8,570 nt of DNA, taken from NCBI GenBank assembly GCA_023260735.1, contig JALQUL010000073.1, positions 1-8,570 on the forward strand, written 5' to 3'. The translations under genes and the position numbers were made by a program. The DNA comes from Limnohabitans sp. (GTDB lineage: Bacteria > Pseudomonadota > Gammaproteobacteria > Burkholderiales > Burkholderiaceae_C). Positions 1 to 6,103 of this stretch are shown piece by piece. Positions within the stretch are counted from its first letter, which is position 1. Every line of letters starts with the position of its first letter. The notes under the pieces were generated by a model. That model was not told where the DNA came from. It did not search any database and saw nothing but the letters and a program-made list of their open reading frames with translations.

Positions 1-404
1 AAACGAATGGGTACCATAATGCCAAAAGCAAAGAAGAATTTTAAAAATCGGCTTCCTTTGAATTGATATTCACTTAGCGCCCAAGCCGCCATGGCACCAA
101 ATAAAACAATTAACGTTAATGACACCAAAGTAACGGTAAAGCTATTCAAAAACTGTGCCCATATATCGGCTTTAGCCATTACTTTACTGTAACCAATTAA
201 TGAAAAGGTTTCTGCAGTTGGAAAAGACAAAGGATCATCAAAAATAGCGACCCTTGACTTCATAGAGTTCATTAAGACCAATAAAATTGGGAACAAGGCC
301 AAAACTGTATAGCTGAGTAAAACAATATGTATGAATAGCTGGCTTGAAAAAACCGAGCTATTATTGAGTTTGACTTTTTGATGTTTATTGAGTTGCATAG
401 TCAT
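1..404 (-). CDS. Sugar ABC transporter permease, MalG type (partial, 3' end missing)
   Basis: Inner-membrane permease of a CUT1-type carbohydrate importer, the partner of the MalF-type permease just upstream. The N-terminal 134 codons are present and the frame runs open off the left edge, so the C-terminal half, including the EAA loop that contacts the ATPase, is not seen. Visible hydrophobic segments are at about residues 22-46, 87-111 and from 120 onward. The layout of a short cytoplasmic N-terminus, TM1, the segment NSMKS and a periplasmic stretch ending in FLNSFTVTL is typical of MalG-like proteins. The ATG at 404-402 is 10 nt after the stop of the upstream permease and has AGGA eight bases before it; a second in-frame ATG two codons later is possible. 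Sugar specificity cannot be read from this fragment. The family call is firm. Confidence 0.9.
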   Translation of the reverse strand, partial: MTMQLNKHQKVKLNNSSVFSSQLFIHIVLLSYTVLALFPILLVLMNSMKSRVAIFDDPLSFPTAETFSLIGYSKVMAKADIWAQFLNSFTVTLVSLTLIVLFGAMAAWALSEYQFKGSRFLKFFFAFGIMVPIR

Positions 405-414
405 CGTATTCGTC

Positions 415-1329
415 CTAAATGGCATATCGTTTTAAACGACTTTGCACCAAAATAAAATAAGCACCAATACCTAATAAGATGACTAAAAACATTAAAGTAG
501 CTACTGCAGCACCCATAGTAGGACTAGCCACCTGTGATTGATAACCAAAAAATGTTCTATAGAATAAAGTACCCAGAATGTCGGTACTGTAGTTAGGCCC
601 AGCCAAACCACCCTTAACGGTATAAATTAAGTCAAATGCGTTAAAATTAGCTACAAAAGTAAGAATTGTGACCAAACCTAAAGTAGGCCAAATTAGCGGT
701 AAGCGAATTTCCCAAAAGACTCTCCATGGACCAGCACCTTCTACTACAGCCGCCTCTATAATATCTTCAGGTACTGCTATCATGGCAGCATAAATTAGCA
801 TCATGGGAATACCCACATATTGCCACACAGACATGAGGGAAAGTGTATTAAGAGCCGTTGTTTCAAGCCCCAACCAAGGCTCAAACCAATCTTGACAACC
901 AACTATGCCTAATAAGGATTCCGATACGCCCCATAAAGGAGACAATATCACTTGCCAAATAAATCCTACAATCACGACAGAAAGCAAAGTAGGTAAAAAA
1001 AACAAGGTGCGATAACCAGCTGAAAACCGAACCCCTTTTAATGAAAGCAGTGCCGCTAACATTAAACCAATCGGATTTTGCACCAACATATGTATTGCAA
1101 AAAACTTAAAATTATTAAGCATTGCATTCCAAAAAGAAGCTGACCATTGCGGGTCATTTAGAATGACTAAATAGTTTTGAAAACCTGAAAAAAACAAGCT
1201 TCCATCTTCTGCGGGCGAATACAAACCCAAACGTAGGGTATCTAATAATGGCCATGCACTAAAAATGGCATATATCAGGAAAGCTGGGGCTAAAAAAACC
1301 CACAACTGCCAAGTTTTCCCTTTGTCCAT
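415..1329 (-). CDS. Sugar ABC transporter permease, MalF type
   Basis: Inner-membrane permease of a CUT1 carbohydrate ABC importer, 304 aa, about the usual length for a MalF/UgpA-like protein with six membrane spans. Hydrophobic segments lie near residues 8-29, 74-97, 107-129, 160-186, 212-236 and 270-296. The cytoplasmic EAA loop that docks on the ATPase is clear at about 192-211: EAA, then G198, then the IRLP ending. The N-terminal LAPAFLIYAIFSAWPLL segment is also typical. The ATG at 1329 has only a weak AAGAAA-like ribosome site. The gene follows the binding-protein gene after 173 nt containing two hairpins and is 10 nt ahead of the second permease, so the three are probably one operon. 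The transported sugar is not identifiable from the permease; nagA upstream hints at an amino sugar, which is inference only. Confidence 0.95.
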   Translation of the reverse strand: MDKGKTWQLWVFLAPAFLIYAIFSAWPLLDTLRLGLYSPAEDGSLFFSGFQNYLVILNDPQWSASFWNAMLNNFKFFAIHMLVQNPIGLMLAALLSLKGVRFSAGYRTLFFLPTLLSVVIVGFIWQVILSPLWGVSESLLGIVGCQDWFEPWLGLETTALNTLSLMSVWQYVGIPMMLIYAAMIAVPEDIIEAAVVEGAGPWRVFWEIRLPLIWPTLGLVTILTFVANFNAFDLIYTVKGGLAGPNYSTDILGTLFYRTFFGYQSQVASPTMGAAVATLMFLVILLGIGAYFILVQSRLKRYAI

Positions 1330-1377
1330 ATTATTTCTTTTTTATCACTAACAATTAAAGACCATTTACAGATTGTT

Positions 1378-1415
1378 GGCAAGTAACCTAAATAAAAGTT
1401 TTGTGGCCACTTGCC
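1378..1415 (-). promoter_or_regulatory. RNA hairpin 2 between binding-protein and permease genes
   Basis: On the minus-strand transcript an 11-bp stem forms between GGCAAGUGGCC (1415-1405) and GGUUACUUGCC (1388-1378), with a 16-nt loop. Two of the pairs are G-U, so the stem is complete only in minus-strand RNA, the sense of the operon. No U-run follows it, so it is not a standard intrinsic terminator. It lies about 50 nt upstream of the permease start. A role in partial termination or protection of the upstream mRNA from 3' decay is inferred. Confidence 0.6.
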
Positions 1416-1429
1416 GCTCGAGCAACGCT

Positions 1430-1489
1430 AGGCTAACAGTTTAAGAATTCATTTTCACAATCGAATCCTCTGCTTTAAACTATTAGCCT
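1430..1489 (-). promoter_or_regulatory. RNA hairpin 1 just after the binding-protein gene
   Basis: A 15-bp stem pairs AGGCUAAUAGUUUAA (1489-1475) with UUAAACUGUUAGCCU (1444-1430). The single non-Watson-Crick position is G-U in the minus-strand RNA and would be C-A in the other strand. Inside the 30-nt loop a second 6-bp stem, GGAUUC (1468-1463) with GAAUUC (1450-1445), stacks on the first after a 6-nt bulge. The structure starts 13 nt after the binding-protein stop and has no following U-run. Hairpins at this place in sugar ABC operons (malE-malF is the classic case) raise binding protein over permease; that role here is inferred. Confidence 0.65.
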
Positions 1490-1502
1490 TCGCCGCACCT
1501 CT

Positions 1503-2753
1503 TTATTGACTTGCTGGTTTGTACCATTTTACAAATCCAGTATGAATTTGATTAGCGGCATCTTTAGGAGCCATTTTTAAATTCATGACCTGAGAACCTA
1601 CGTTCCACAATTCATTTTCCATGCTTGGTGTACCACGGCTCATGATTTGTGCATTTAAACGAATAGTGCTTTTGCATTGTTTGCGCCAGCTAATCATTTC
1701 TTTAGCGACTGGGTTTTTCACATCTACCGCGTGGTTAGATAATGAAAAGAAACCAGTATTTTTATTGGTGTAGATATCAGCAAATTCTTTGCTACCCAAC
1801 CACTCTAAAAACACCTTGGCATCGGCTTTATTTTTACTCTTCGCATTAATGCCCATGCCCATATCGGTATGGTCAGAAATATAACAAGTGTCACCCGCCT
1901 TTTGTACTGGTGGTTTAAAAGCACCAAAGCTTAAACTTGGGTCTTTTTCAAAGAATGAAATATCCCATGAACCGGTTGGGTAAATCGCTGCTCTTCCAGA
2001 GGCAAATAAATTTTGTGAATCACCATAGGTTTGAGCCTGGTAGCCTTTAGACATATATGGAGCCCATTTGGCCATAGTTTCAAAAGTACTAACAAATTCT
2101 GGATCGGTGAATTTTTTCTTACCCATTAATAAAGCTTGACGGCCTTCCTCACCTTTCCAACGGTTGGCACCTATGCTGGTAAAAACGATTTGGTTGGTTT
2201 CCCATTGATCGGCAGTGCCTAAAGCCAAAGGGGTAATTTTATTGGTGGCCTTGATTTTGTCTAACGCGGCAAAAAACTCAGCTTCTGTGTTGGGAGCTTT
2301 AAGTCCTAAATCGGCAAATATTTTTTTGTTATAGAAAAAACCGTGAATAACGGAAGCCATTGGCATGCAGTAAGTTGATTTTCCATCATCGGTCTGCCAA
2401 GCCACTTTAGCTGAAGCAGGGAAATTTTTCATGCCTGCGGCAGAATCCACTGCATCGAGGTGGCCTTTTTTAAATAAATCAAGAGATACATCGAATGGAC
2501 GACAAGTGATTAAATCGCCAGCTGTTCCAGCACTTAATTTGGCATTAATGGCAGAGTTGTACTCGGGAGGAGAAGTTGGAGAAAATTTAACCTTAATATT
2601 GGGATGGGCTTTTTCAAAAGCCGGCAAAATAATTTCTTCCCATTGAGCCTTATCGTCAACCCGCCAGCTTTCAATAATAAGATTACCTGCATTAGCGACA
2701 GTGGCACCTAACAAACCAACAGCAATAGCTGCCATTCGATATGTATGAGTCAT
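1503..2753 (-). CDS. Periplasmic sugar-binding protein of ABC importer (SBP family 1)
   Basis: Solute-binding protein of a CUT1 importer, 416 aa, which captures a sugar in the periplasm and delivers it to the two permeases downstream. Residues 1-22 form a Sec signal peptide (one Arg, hydrophobic core AAIAVGLLGATV, likely cleavage after ANA). The mature protein has family hallmarks: an N-terminal beta strand LIIESW, the ...WEEIILPAFEKAHPNIKVKF segment, and the hinge-region motif FASGRAAIYPTGSW at about 250-263. There is no lipobox Cys, which fits a free periplasmic protein. Four cysteines (about 84, 129, 290, 360) could form disulfides. The ATG at 2753 has an AAGGA site (plus-strand 2765-2769) at a slightly long 11-nt spacing; the Met at residue 7 is less likely because it shortens the signal peptide. 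The substrate is unknown; nagA upstream suggests, but does not show, GlcNAc or a chitooligosaccharide. Confidence 0.93.
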   Translation of the reverse strand: MTHTYRMAAIAVGLLGATVANAGNLIIESWRVDDKAQWEEIILPAFEKAHPNIKVKFSPTSPPEYNSAINAKLSAGTAGDLITCRPFDVSLDLFKKGHLDAVDSAAGMKNFPASAKVAWQTDDGKSTYCMPMASVIHGFFYNKKIFADLGLKAPNTEAEFFAALDKIKATNKITPLALGTADQWETNQIVFTSIGANRWKGEEGRQALLMGKKKFTDPEFVSTFETMAKWAPYMSKGYQAQTYGDSQNLFASGRAAIYPTGSWDISFFEKDPSLSFGAFKPPVQKAGDTCYISDHTDMGMGINAKSKNKADAKVFLEWLGSKEFADIYTNKNTGFFSLSNHAVDVKNPVAKEMISWRKQCKSTIRLNAQIMSRGTPSMENELWNVGSQVMNLKMAPKDAANQIHTGFVKWYKPASQ

Positions 2754-3285
2754 GATTCGAAAGTTCCTTACTAAATTTTGAAAAACACTTCGGAAAATAG
2801 AGTAAATTATGTAACCAATTATTGATGCTAGCAGTAATTATTCTGTTATAAAAATGTATTTTTTGATACTTAAAAACTTTGTTATACGTTGATAAAAAAT
2901 CAAAAAACATTTCATAAATTGAAACGAATTCATGCCGTTTACGTTAATGGTCAATAATTACTAAAAGTTTCCACACCCAGACTCAATTTTAATCACCAAA
3001 ATTGATCATATAGTTGTCTAGCTTACGTGAAAATCAAATATTGGGAAAGTTCAAATTTTATTTTGATAATGGCGTATATATTATTGATTTTATTGAATTT
3101 TTTAGAAAATCAAACAATTTATCAATTACAAATCATTACGTAAGAAAATAAAAATCCTTATAAATTGTGATAATTTTACCGATGAAAAATTCTCTATTTT
3201 TTACCTAAAATTACATTTTGAAACAAAAATAATCCCATAAAGTTATTTTTAATTAATTTTAAACATCAAAAAATGATTAAGGGAG
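2754..3285. other. AT-rich 532-bp intergenic region upstream of the sugar importer
   Basis: No believable gene is present on either strand. The stretch is strikingly AT-rich, with repeated A- and T-tracts and many ATTGAT/ATCAAT words, which suggests bent or easily melted DNA. It must contain the end of the nagA transcript and probably the importer promoter, but I cannot pick one convincing -35/-10 pair. Candidate sites include a 15-bp TTGAT-N5-ATCAA inverted repeat (2889-2903), a 9-bp inverted repeat TTTTTTGAT (2859-2867) / ATCAAAAAA (2899-2907), an imperfect LacI-like TGAAACGAATTCA (2920-2932), TTGATTTT (3084-3091) / AAAATCAA (3106-3113), and an AT-only stem (3225-3232 with 3243-3250) downstream of nagA. 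Confidence 0.6.
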
Positions 3286-4431
3286 TTAAATTTTACTTCC
3301 TTGCAATAAAGTTTCTTGCAATTCAAGGTCTTGGTTCAAAATAACACAATCGGCAAATGCATTTTTTTGTAAGATGCCTCGGTCTAAAATGCCTAGATGC
3401 TGAGCGGCAAAACTTGATACTCTTAACGAGGCTTGCTCTAAATTTATACCCAGTACATTTACTAAATTTTTAAAAGCTTGATTCATACAAAGCGTAGAAC
3501 CCGCCAAAGTCCCATCTTTTAAACGTACGCCGCCCATACATTTATATACTTTATGTCGTCCTAACGAATATTCACCATCAGGCATACCTGCTGCTGATGT
3601 GGAGTCTGTTACGCAGTAACAATTAGGAATAGAGCGTATAGCCACCTTTAAAGCACCAGGGTGAACATGTAATAAATCAGGAATGATTTCTGCATATTGG
3701 GCATGAGCTAAAGCAGCCCCCACCATACCGGGCTCTCGGTGATGCAAACCTGACATCGCATTAAATAAATGAGTAAAACCAGTTGCTCCCGCTTGCAAGG
3801 CTTGAACTCCTTGTTCATAGCTACCAGAGGTGTGGCCAAGCTGCACTCTTATACCCAACTCAGTAAGCTTTCCAATTAGCTCCATATTGTTATCAGTTTC
3901 GGGGGCTAATGTAATTAATTTTATAAGGGCTAAACGATTGAGCTGATCAATTTCTTCAAGGCTAACAGGCCTAGCAAATGCAGGTTGCGCTCCTAACTTG
4001 CTCTCGCTAATATAGGGTCCCTCTAAATGCACTCCTAATACATGAGCACGCTTAGGCGAAAAACTAGAAGGCCTTGCCATGGCTTGGCCAATTGCTTCAA
4101 ATGCTGCAAGCAAATCCGTTTGCGGGGCGGTCATGGTGGTCGCTAAAATACTAGTGGTGCCATGTTCAGCATGAATTCTGGCTACTTTATTGACCGCATC
4201 GCCCCCCTCCATAATGTCATACCCTGCACCACCATGTACATGCAAATCAATAAAGCCAGGTAAAATGATGGCTTGGCCATTTTCTCTTGCCACTTCTGAA
4301 CTGATGGAGTTGCCTTGCAAATGACTAATTCTGCCCAACTCATCCCACTCTATTGAACCCTTTATAAAACCTTGTGAAGTTAAAACATTACCACTGATGC
4401 GATTATTGGCAACAGGTACAGCAGAACTCAT
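3286..4431 (-). CDS. nagA: N-acetylglucosamine-6-phosphate deacetylase
   Basis: Cytoplasmic amidohydrolase that converts N-acetylglucosamine-6-phosphate to glucosamine-6-phosphate plus acetate, the first step after phosphorylation in GlcNAc use and cell-wall amino-sugar recycling. At 381 aa it has normal length. Metal and catalytic motifs are in order: the DLHVH pair H64/H66 after LPGFI, HLEGPY with metal ligand E137, LGHTSG with H200, THLFNAM with H221, the HHREPG substrate loop at about 230-235, and catalytic D276 in CVTDSTSAAG. The H-x-H at 64-66 is the two-metal type, unlike E. coli NagA, which lacks those histidines. The ATG at 4431 has a strong AAGGAG 6 nt upstream. It follows the flavoprotein gene after 52 nt and is likely co-transcribed with it. 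No nagB, nagK or regulator is in the window. Confidence 0.95.
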   Translation of the reverse strand: MSSAVPVANNRISGNVLTSQGFIKGSIEWDELGRISHLQGNSISSEVARENGQAIILPGFIDLHVHGGAGYDIMEGGDAVNKVARIHAEHGTTSILATTMTAPQTDLLAAFEAIGQAMARPSSFSPKRAHVLGVHLEGPYISESKLGAQPAFARPVSLEEIDQLNRLALIKLITLAPETDNNMELIGKLTELGIRVQLGHTSGSYEQGVQALQAGATGFTHLFNAMSGLHHREPGMVGAALAHAQYAEIIPDLLHVHPGALKVAIRSIPNCYCVTDSTSAAGMPDGEYSLGRHKVYKCMGGVRLKDGTLAGSTLCMNQAFKNLVNVLGINLEQASLRVSSFAAQHLGILDRGILQKNAFADCVILNQDLELQETLLQGSKI

Positions 4432-4437
4432 AAGACA

Positions 4438-4443
4438 CTCCTT
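4438..4443 (-). promoter_or_regulatory. nagA ribosome binding site, possibly partly masked by a hairpin
   Basis: AAGGAG lies 6 nt before the nagA ATG and fixes the start. Just upstream in the same transcript CUUUUA (4480-4475) can pair with UAAAAG (4446-4441), and AGU with ACU beyond a 2-nt bulge. This would cover the first half of the site. The stem is AU-rich and weak, so a regulatory effect is speculative. Confidence 0.5.
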
Positions 4444-4483
4444 TTAGAAGTTTTGATTATATGGATAAGCCACTTAAAAGCCA

Positions 4484-5806
4484 TTAGCTCGCTGATAGAA
4501 AAGAGCTAAAAACACCATTAGCCGCTCTTACACCACTAGCTAAACAAGCCGTTAATAAATAACCACCAGTGGGGGCATCCCAATCGAGCATTTCACCAGC
4601 AAAAAATAAGGACGGATTTTTTTGAGCCGATAAGTCAGAAGTAAGTTGCTCAAGACATAGTCCACCCGAACTACTAATTGCCTCTTCAATTGGGCGAGGT
4701 TTTAATAAAACCAATGGTAAAAATTGAATGGTTTTGGCCACCAAAGGCATATCCTTTAACTGTTCTTTATTAAGCACTTCAAACAATAAAGCCGCTTTAA
4801 CACCTTCAATACCTAAACGCGATTTAAGATGATTAGAAAAACTCTTACTCCCCTTGTTTTGCATAAGGGCATGAAGCACTTTTTCGTAACTCATATCGGG
4901 TAATAAATTAATGCCGACCGTAGCATATCCTTGCTGACGAATGACTTGGTTAATAAAGGCAGAAGCAGCATAAATTAAACTACCTTCTATGCCAGTAGGT
5001 GTGATAACAAACTCACCTTTTTTATAAAATTTTTCAATCTGATTGAACTGTAGTTCTAAGGCTACCGATTTCAAAGCTGCACCAGCATATTTTGGGTTGA
5101 TGAAGCTAGTCCACGGCGTTTTTACTTCAAAACCACAATTACTGGCTTCTAGAGGGTGTACGTGGTAATTTTCAGCTTTTAACCATGATTGCCAGTGCCC
5201 ATTCGAGCCCAACTTTGGCCAACTTGCACCGCCCATCGCCATTACAATTACATCGGCTTGCACCTTCACTTTGCCAGTGTCTCGGTGTTCAAATTCTAAT
5301 TGCATACTTGCCTCATTAAAACCCACGCACTGATGTCTCAAATGAAAGTGAACTGATTGCCCACTTGAAGGGAAACGTAACTCATGTAACCAAGCGCGAA
5401 GCAAGGGGGCTGCCTTCATTTCTTCGGGGAAAACTCGCCCAGAACTACCCACAAATGTAGTAATACCTAAATCGGCTGCCCACTTTCTGCATTCGACTGC
5501 ACCAAAATCATTGAGCCATTCTTGAACTTGTGTGGGGCAATTTCCATTTAATTGTGCAGGATTTTGCGAATTACTATATCTTGAATCAAAAGTGGCTTTT
5601 GGTTCTGAATGTGTAAGATTTAAGCCACCAATCCCTGCCAATAAAAACTTACGCCCCACATTTGGCATGGAATCATAAAGATGAATTTCGAAAGCGCATA
5701 CCTGTTTGTTTTGAGCCCTTGCATTCTTTTCAAGTTGTAACAACTGATAAGCGGTCATTAATCCTGCAGGGCCACCGCCTACAATTACAATTTTTTTTAT
5801 TTGCAT
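4484..5806 (-). CDS. HI0933-like FAD flavoprotein (PP_4765/TIGR03862-type)
   Basis: Predicted soluble NAD(P)/FAD-dependent oxidoreductase of the HI0933/YhiN/BaiN superfamily, 440 aa. The N-terminal dinucleotide fold is clear: IVIVGGGPAGLM at about 6-17, then an acidic strand end (IHLYD, about 41-45). The diagnostic segment VGRKFLLAGIGGLNLTHSEP (about 50-69) has the GLNLTHSE form of the PP_4765 subgroup rather than the GRCNLTN form of classical YhiN. VGSSGRVFPEEMKAAPLLRAWL follows in the middle. The C-terminal FAD-closing motif FAGEMLDWDAPTGGYLLTACLASG starts near 402. The substrate is unknown for this subgroup; a specific reaction should not be assigned. The ATG at 5806 has a poor ribosome site. 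The gene faces away from the carnitine operon across 297 bp and precedes nagA by 52 nt, so it is probably first in the nagA transcript. Confidence 0.9.
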   Translation of the reverse strand: MQIKKIVIVGGGPAGLMTAYQLLQLEKNARAQNKQVCAFEIHLYDSMPNVGRKFLLAGIGGLNLTHSEPKATFDSRYSNSQNPAQLNGNCPTQVQEWLNDFGAVECRKWAADLGITTFVGSSGRVFPEEMKAAPLLRAWLHELRFPSSGQSVHFHLRHQCVGFNEASMQLEFEHRDTGKVKVQADVIVMAMGGASWPKLGSNGHWQSWLKAENYHVHPLEASNCGFEVKTPWTSFINPKYAGAALKSVALELQFNQIEKFYKKGEFVITPTGIEGSLIYAASAFINQVIRQQGYATVGINLLPDMSYEKVLHALMQNKGSKSFSNHLKSRLGIEGVKAALLFEVLNKEQLKDMPLVAKTIQFLPLVLLKPRPIEEAISSSGGLCLEQLTSDLSAQKNPSLFFAGEMLDWDAPTGGYLLTACLASGVRAANGVFSSFLSAS

Positions 5807-5869
5807 CCCAAACTCGTCTAATTTCTTAAACGTCCATCATAAACCAGGAGCACTTGATTTTTTACTTGT

Positions 5870-5896
5870 TTTATAGACTGCAAACCAATGTGTCTA
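5870..5896 (-). promoter_or_regulatory. Possible promoter for the flavoprotein-nagA transcript
   Basis: On the minus strand TAGACA (5896-5891) and TATAAA (5875-5870) resemble a sigma70 -35/-10 pair, each one mismatch from consensus, but the 15-nt spacer is short. It is about 65 nt upstream of the flavoprotein start. This is the best pair I could find in this direction; low confidence. Confidence 0.35.
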
Positions 5897-5924
5897 GCCA
5901 ATAATCAGTTGAAGTCTTTACAAA

Positions 5925-5939
5925 CGACTAAAATAGTCG
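5925..5939. promoter_or_regulatory. Perfect 15-bp palindrome, candidate operator
   Basis: CGACTA-AAA-TAGTCG is a perfect 6-bp inverted repeat with a 3-nt centre, in the divergent intergenic region. It lies about 80 bp upstream of the proposed cdh -35 box and about 30 bp upstream of the proposed -35 of the opposite promoter. No U-run follows on either strand, so a terminator is unlikely. The size and symmetry suit a dimeric repressor or activator such as a TetR or GntR type; the protein is unknown. Confidence 0.5.
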
Positions 5940-6016
5940 GTAAAAATCAAAATAATGACGCTTTTTATCATATTAACTGTCAAATGCTTGGTTAAAGTGA
6001 ATCATCTTGTCAGACT

Positions 6017-6045
6017 TTGTTAAGGCATTTTTGTCGCCTTATAAA
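6017..6045 (+). promoter_or_regulatory. Sigma70-like promoter of the cdh operon
   Basis: TTGTTA (6017-6022), a 17-nt spacer and TATAAA (6040-6045) match the -35/-10 pattern well with ideal spacing. Transcription would start near 6052, giving a leader of about 50 nt before cdhC. An inverted repeat TAAGGC-N9-GCCTTA (6021-6041) fills the spacer and touches both boxes, so a bound protein would block polymerase. Expected behaviour is repression relieved by carnitine or a product; that is inferred. Confidence 0.6.
6021..6041. promoter_or_regulatory. Inverted repeat inside the cdh promoter spacer
   Basis: TAAGGC (6021-6026) and GCCTTA (6036-6041) are perfect 6-bp arms around a 9-nt centre. Its position between the -35 and -10 boxes makes it a candidate repressor operator. 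The spacer is 17 nt, not the stretched 19 nt of MerR-type promoters, so that mechanism is less likely. Confidence 0.45.
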
Positions 6046-6090
6046 AAGTTTTGACCTATTCAAGTCTTTATTAACTTTGAAGTTTTAAAA

Positions 6091-6095
6091 AAGGA
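6091..6095 (+). promoter_or_regulatory. cdhC ribosome binding site
   Basis: AAGGA, 8 nt before the ATG at 6104, is a clear ribosome site and fixes the cdhC start. Confidence 0.75.
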
Positions 6096-6103
6096 ATATT
6101 AGT

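Larger units (their letters stand above)
5909..6075 (+). repeat. Imperfect 17-bp direct repeat pair, 150 bp apart
   Basis: TTgAAGTCTTTAcaAAC at 5909-5925 and TTcAAGTCTTTAttAAC at 6059-6075 match at 14 of 17 positions, with an identical 9-nt core. The copies are exactly 150 bp apart. One abuts the 15-bp palindrome and the other lies just downstream of the proposed cdh transcription start. They may be paired binding sites of one regulator, or chance in AT-rich DNA. Confidence 0.4.

Noticed and set aside
1416..1423. GCTCGAGC palindrome between the two hairpins
   Set aside because: An 8-bp palindrome is common by chance and sits in the spacer of the stronger hairpins; no separate role can be supported.
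2431..2646. 71-codon plus-strand open frame
   Set aside because: It lies wholly antisense inside the binding-protein gene, has no recognisable domain and is explained as a shadow of the real frame.
2692..2910. 72-codon minus-strand open frame overlapping the start of the binding-protein gene
   Set aside because: No ribosome site, low-complexity composition rich in F, Y, N and S from AT-rich DNA, and it runs into the binding-protein signal-peptide region in another frame.
3225..3250. AAAAATAA / TTATTTTT inverted repeat downstream of nagA as a terminator
   Set aside because: The stem contains no G-C pair and would be too weak; the nagA terminator is not identified.
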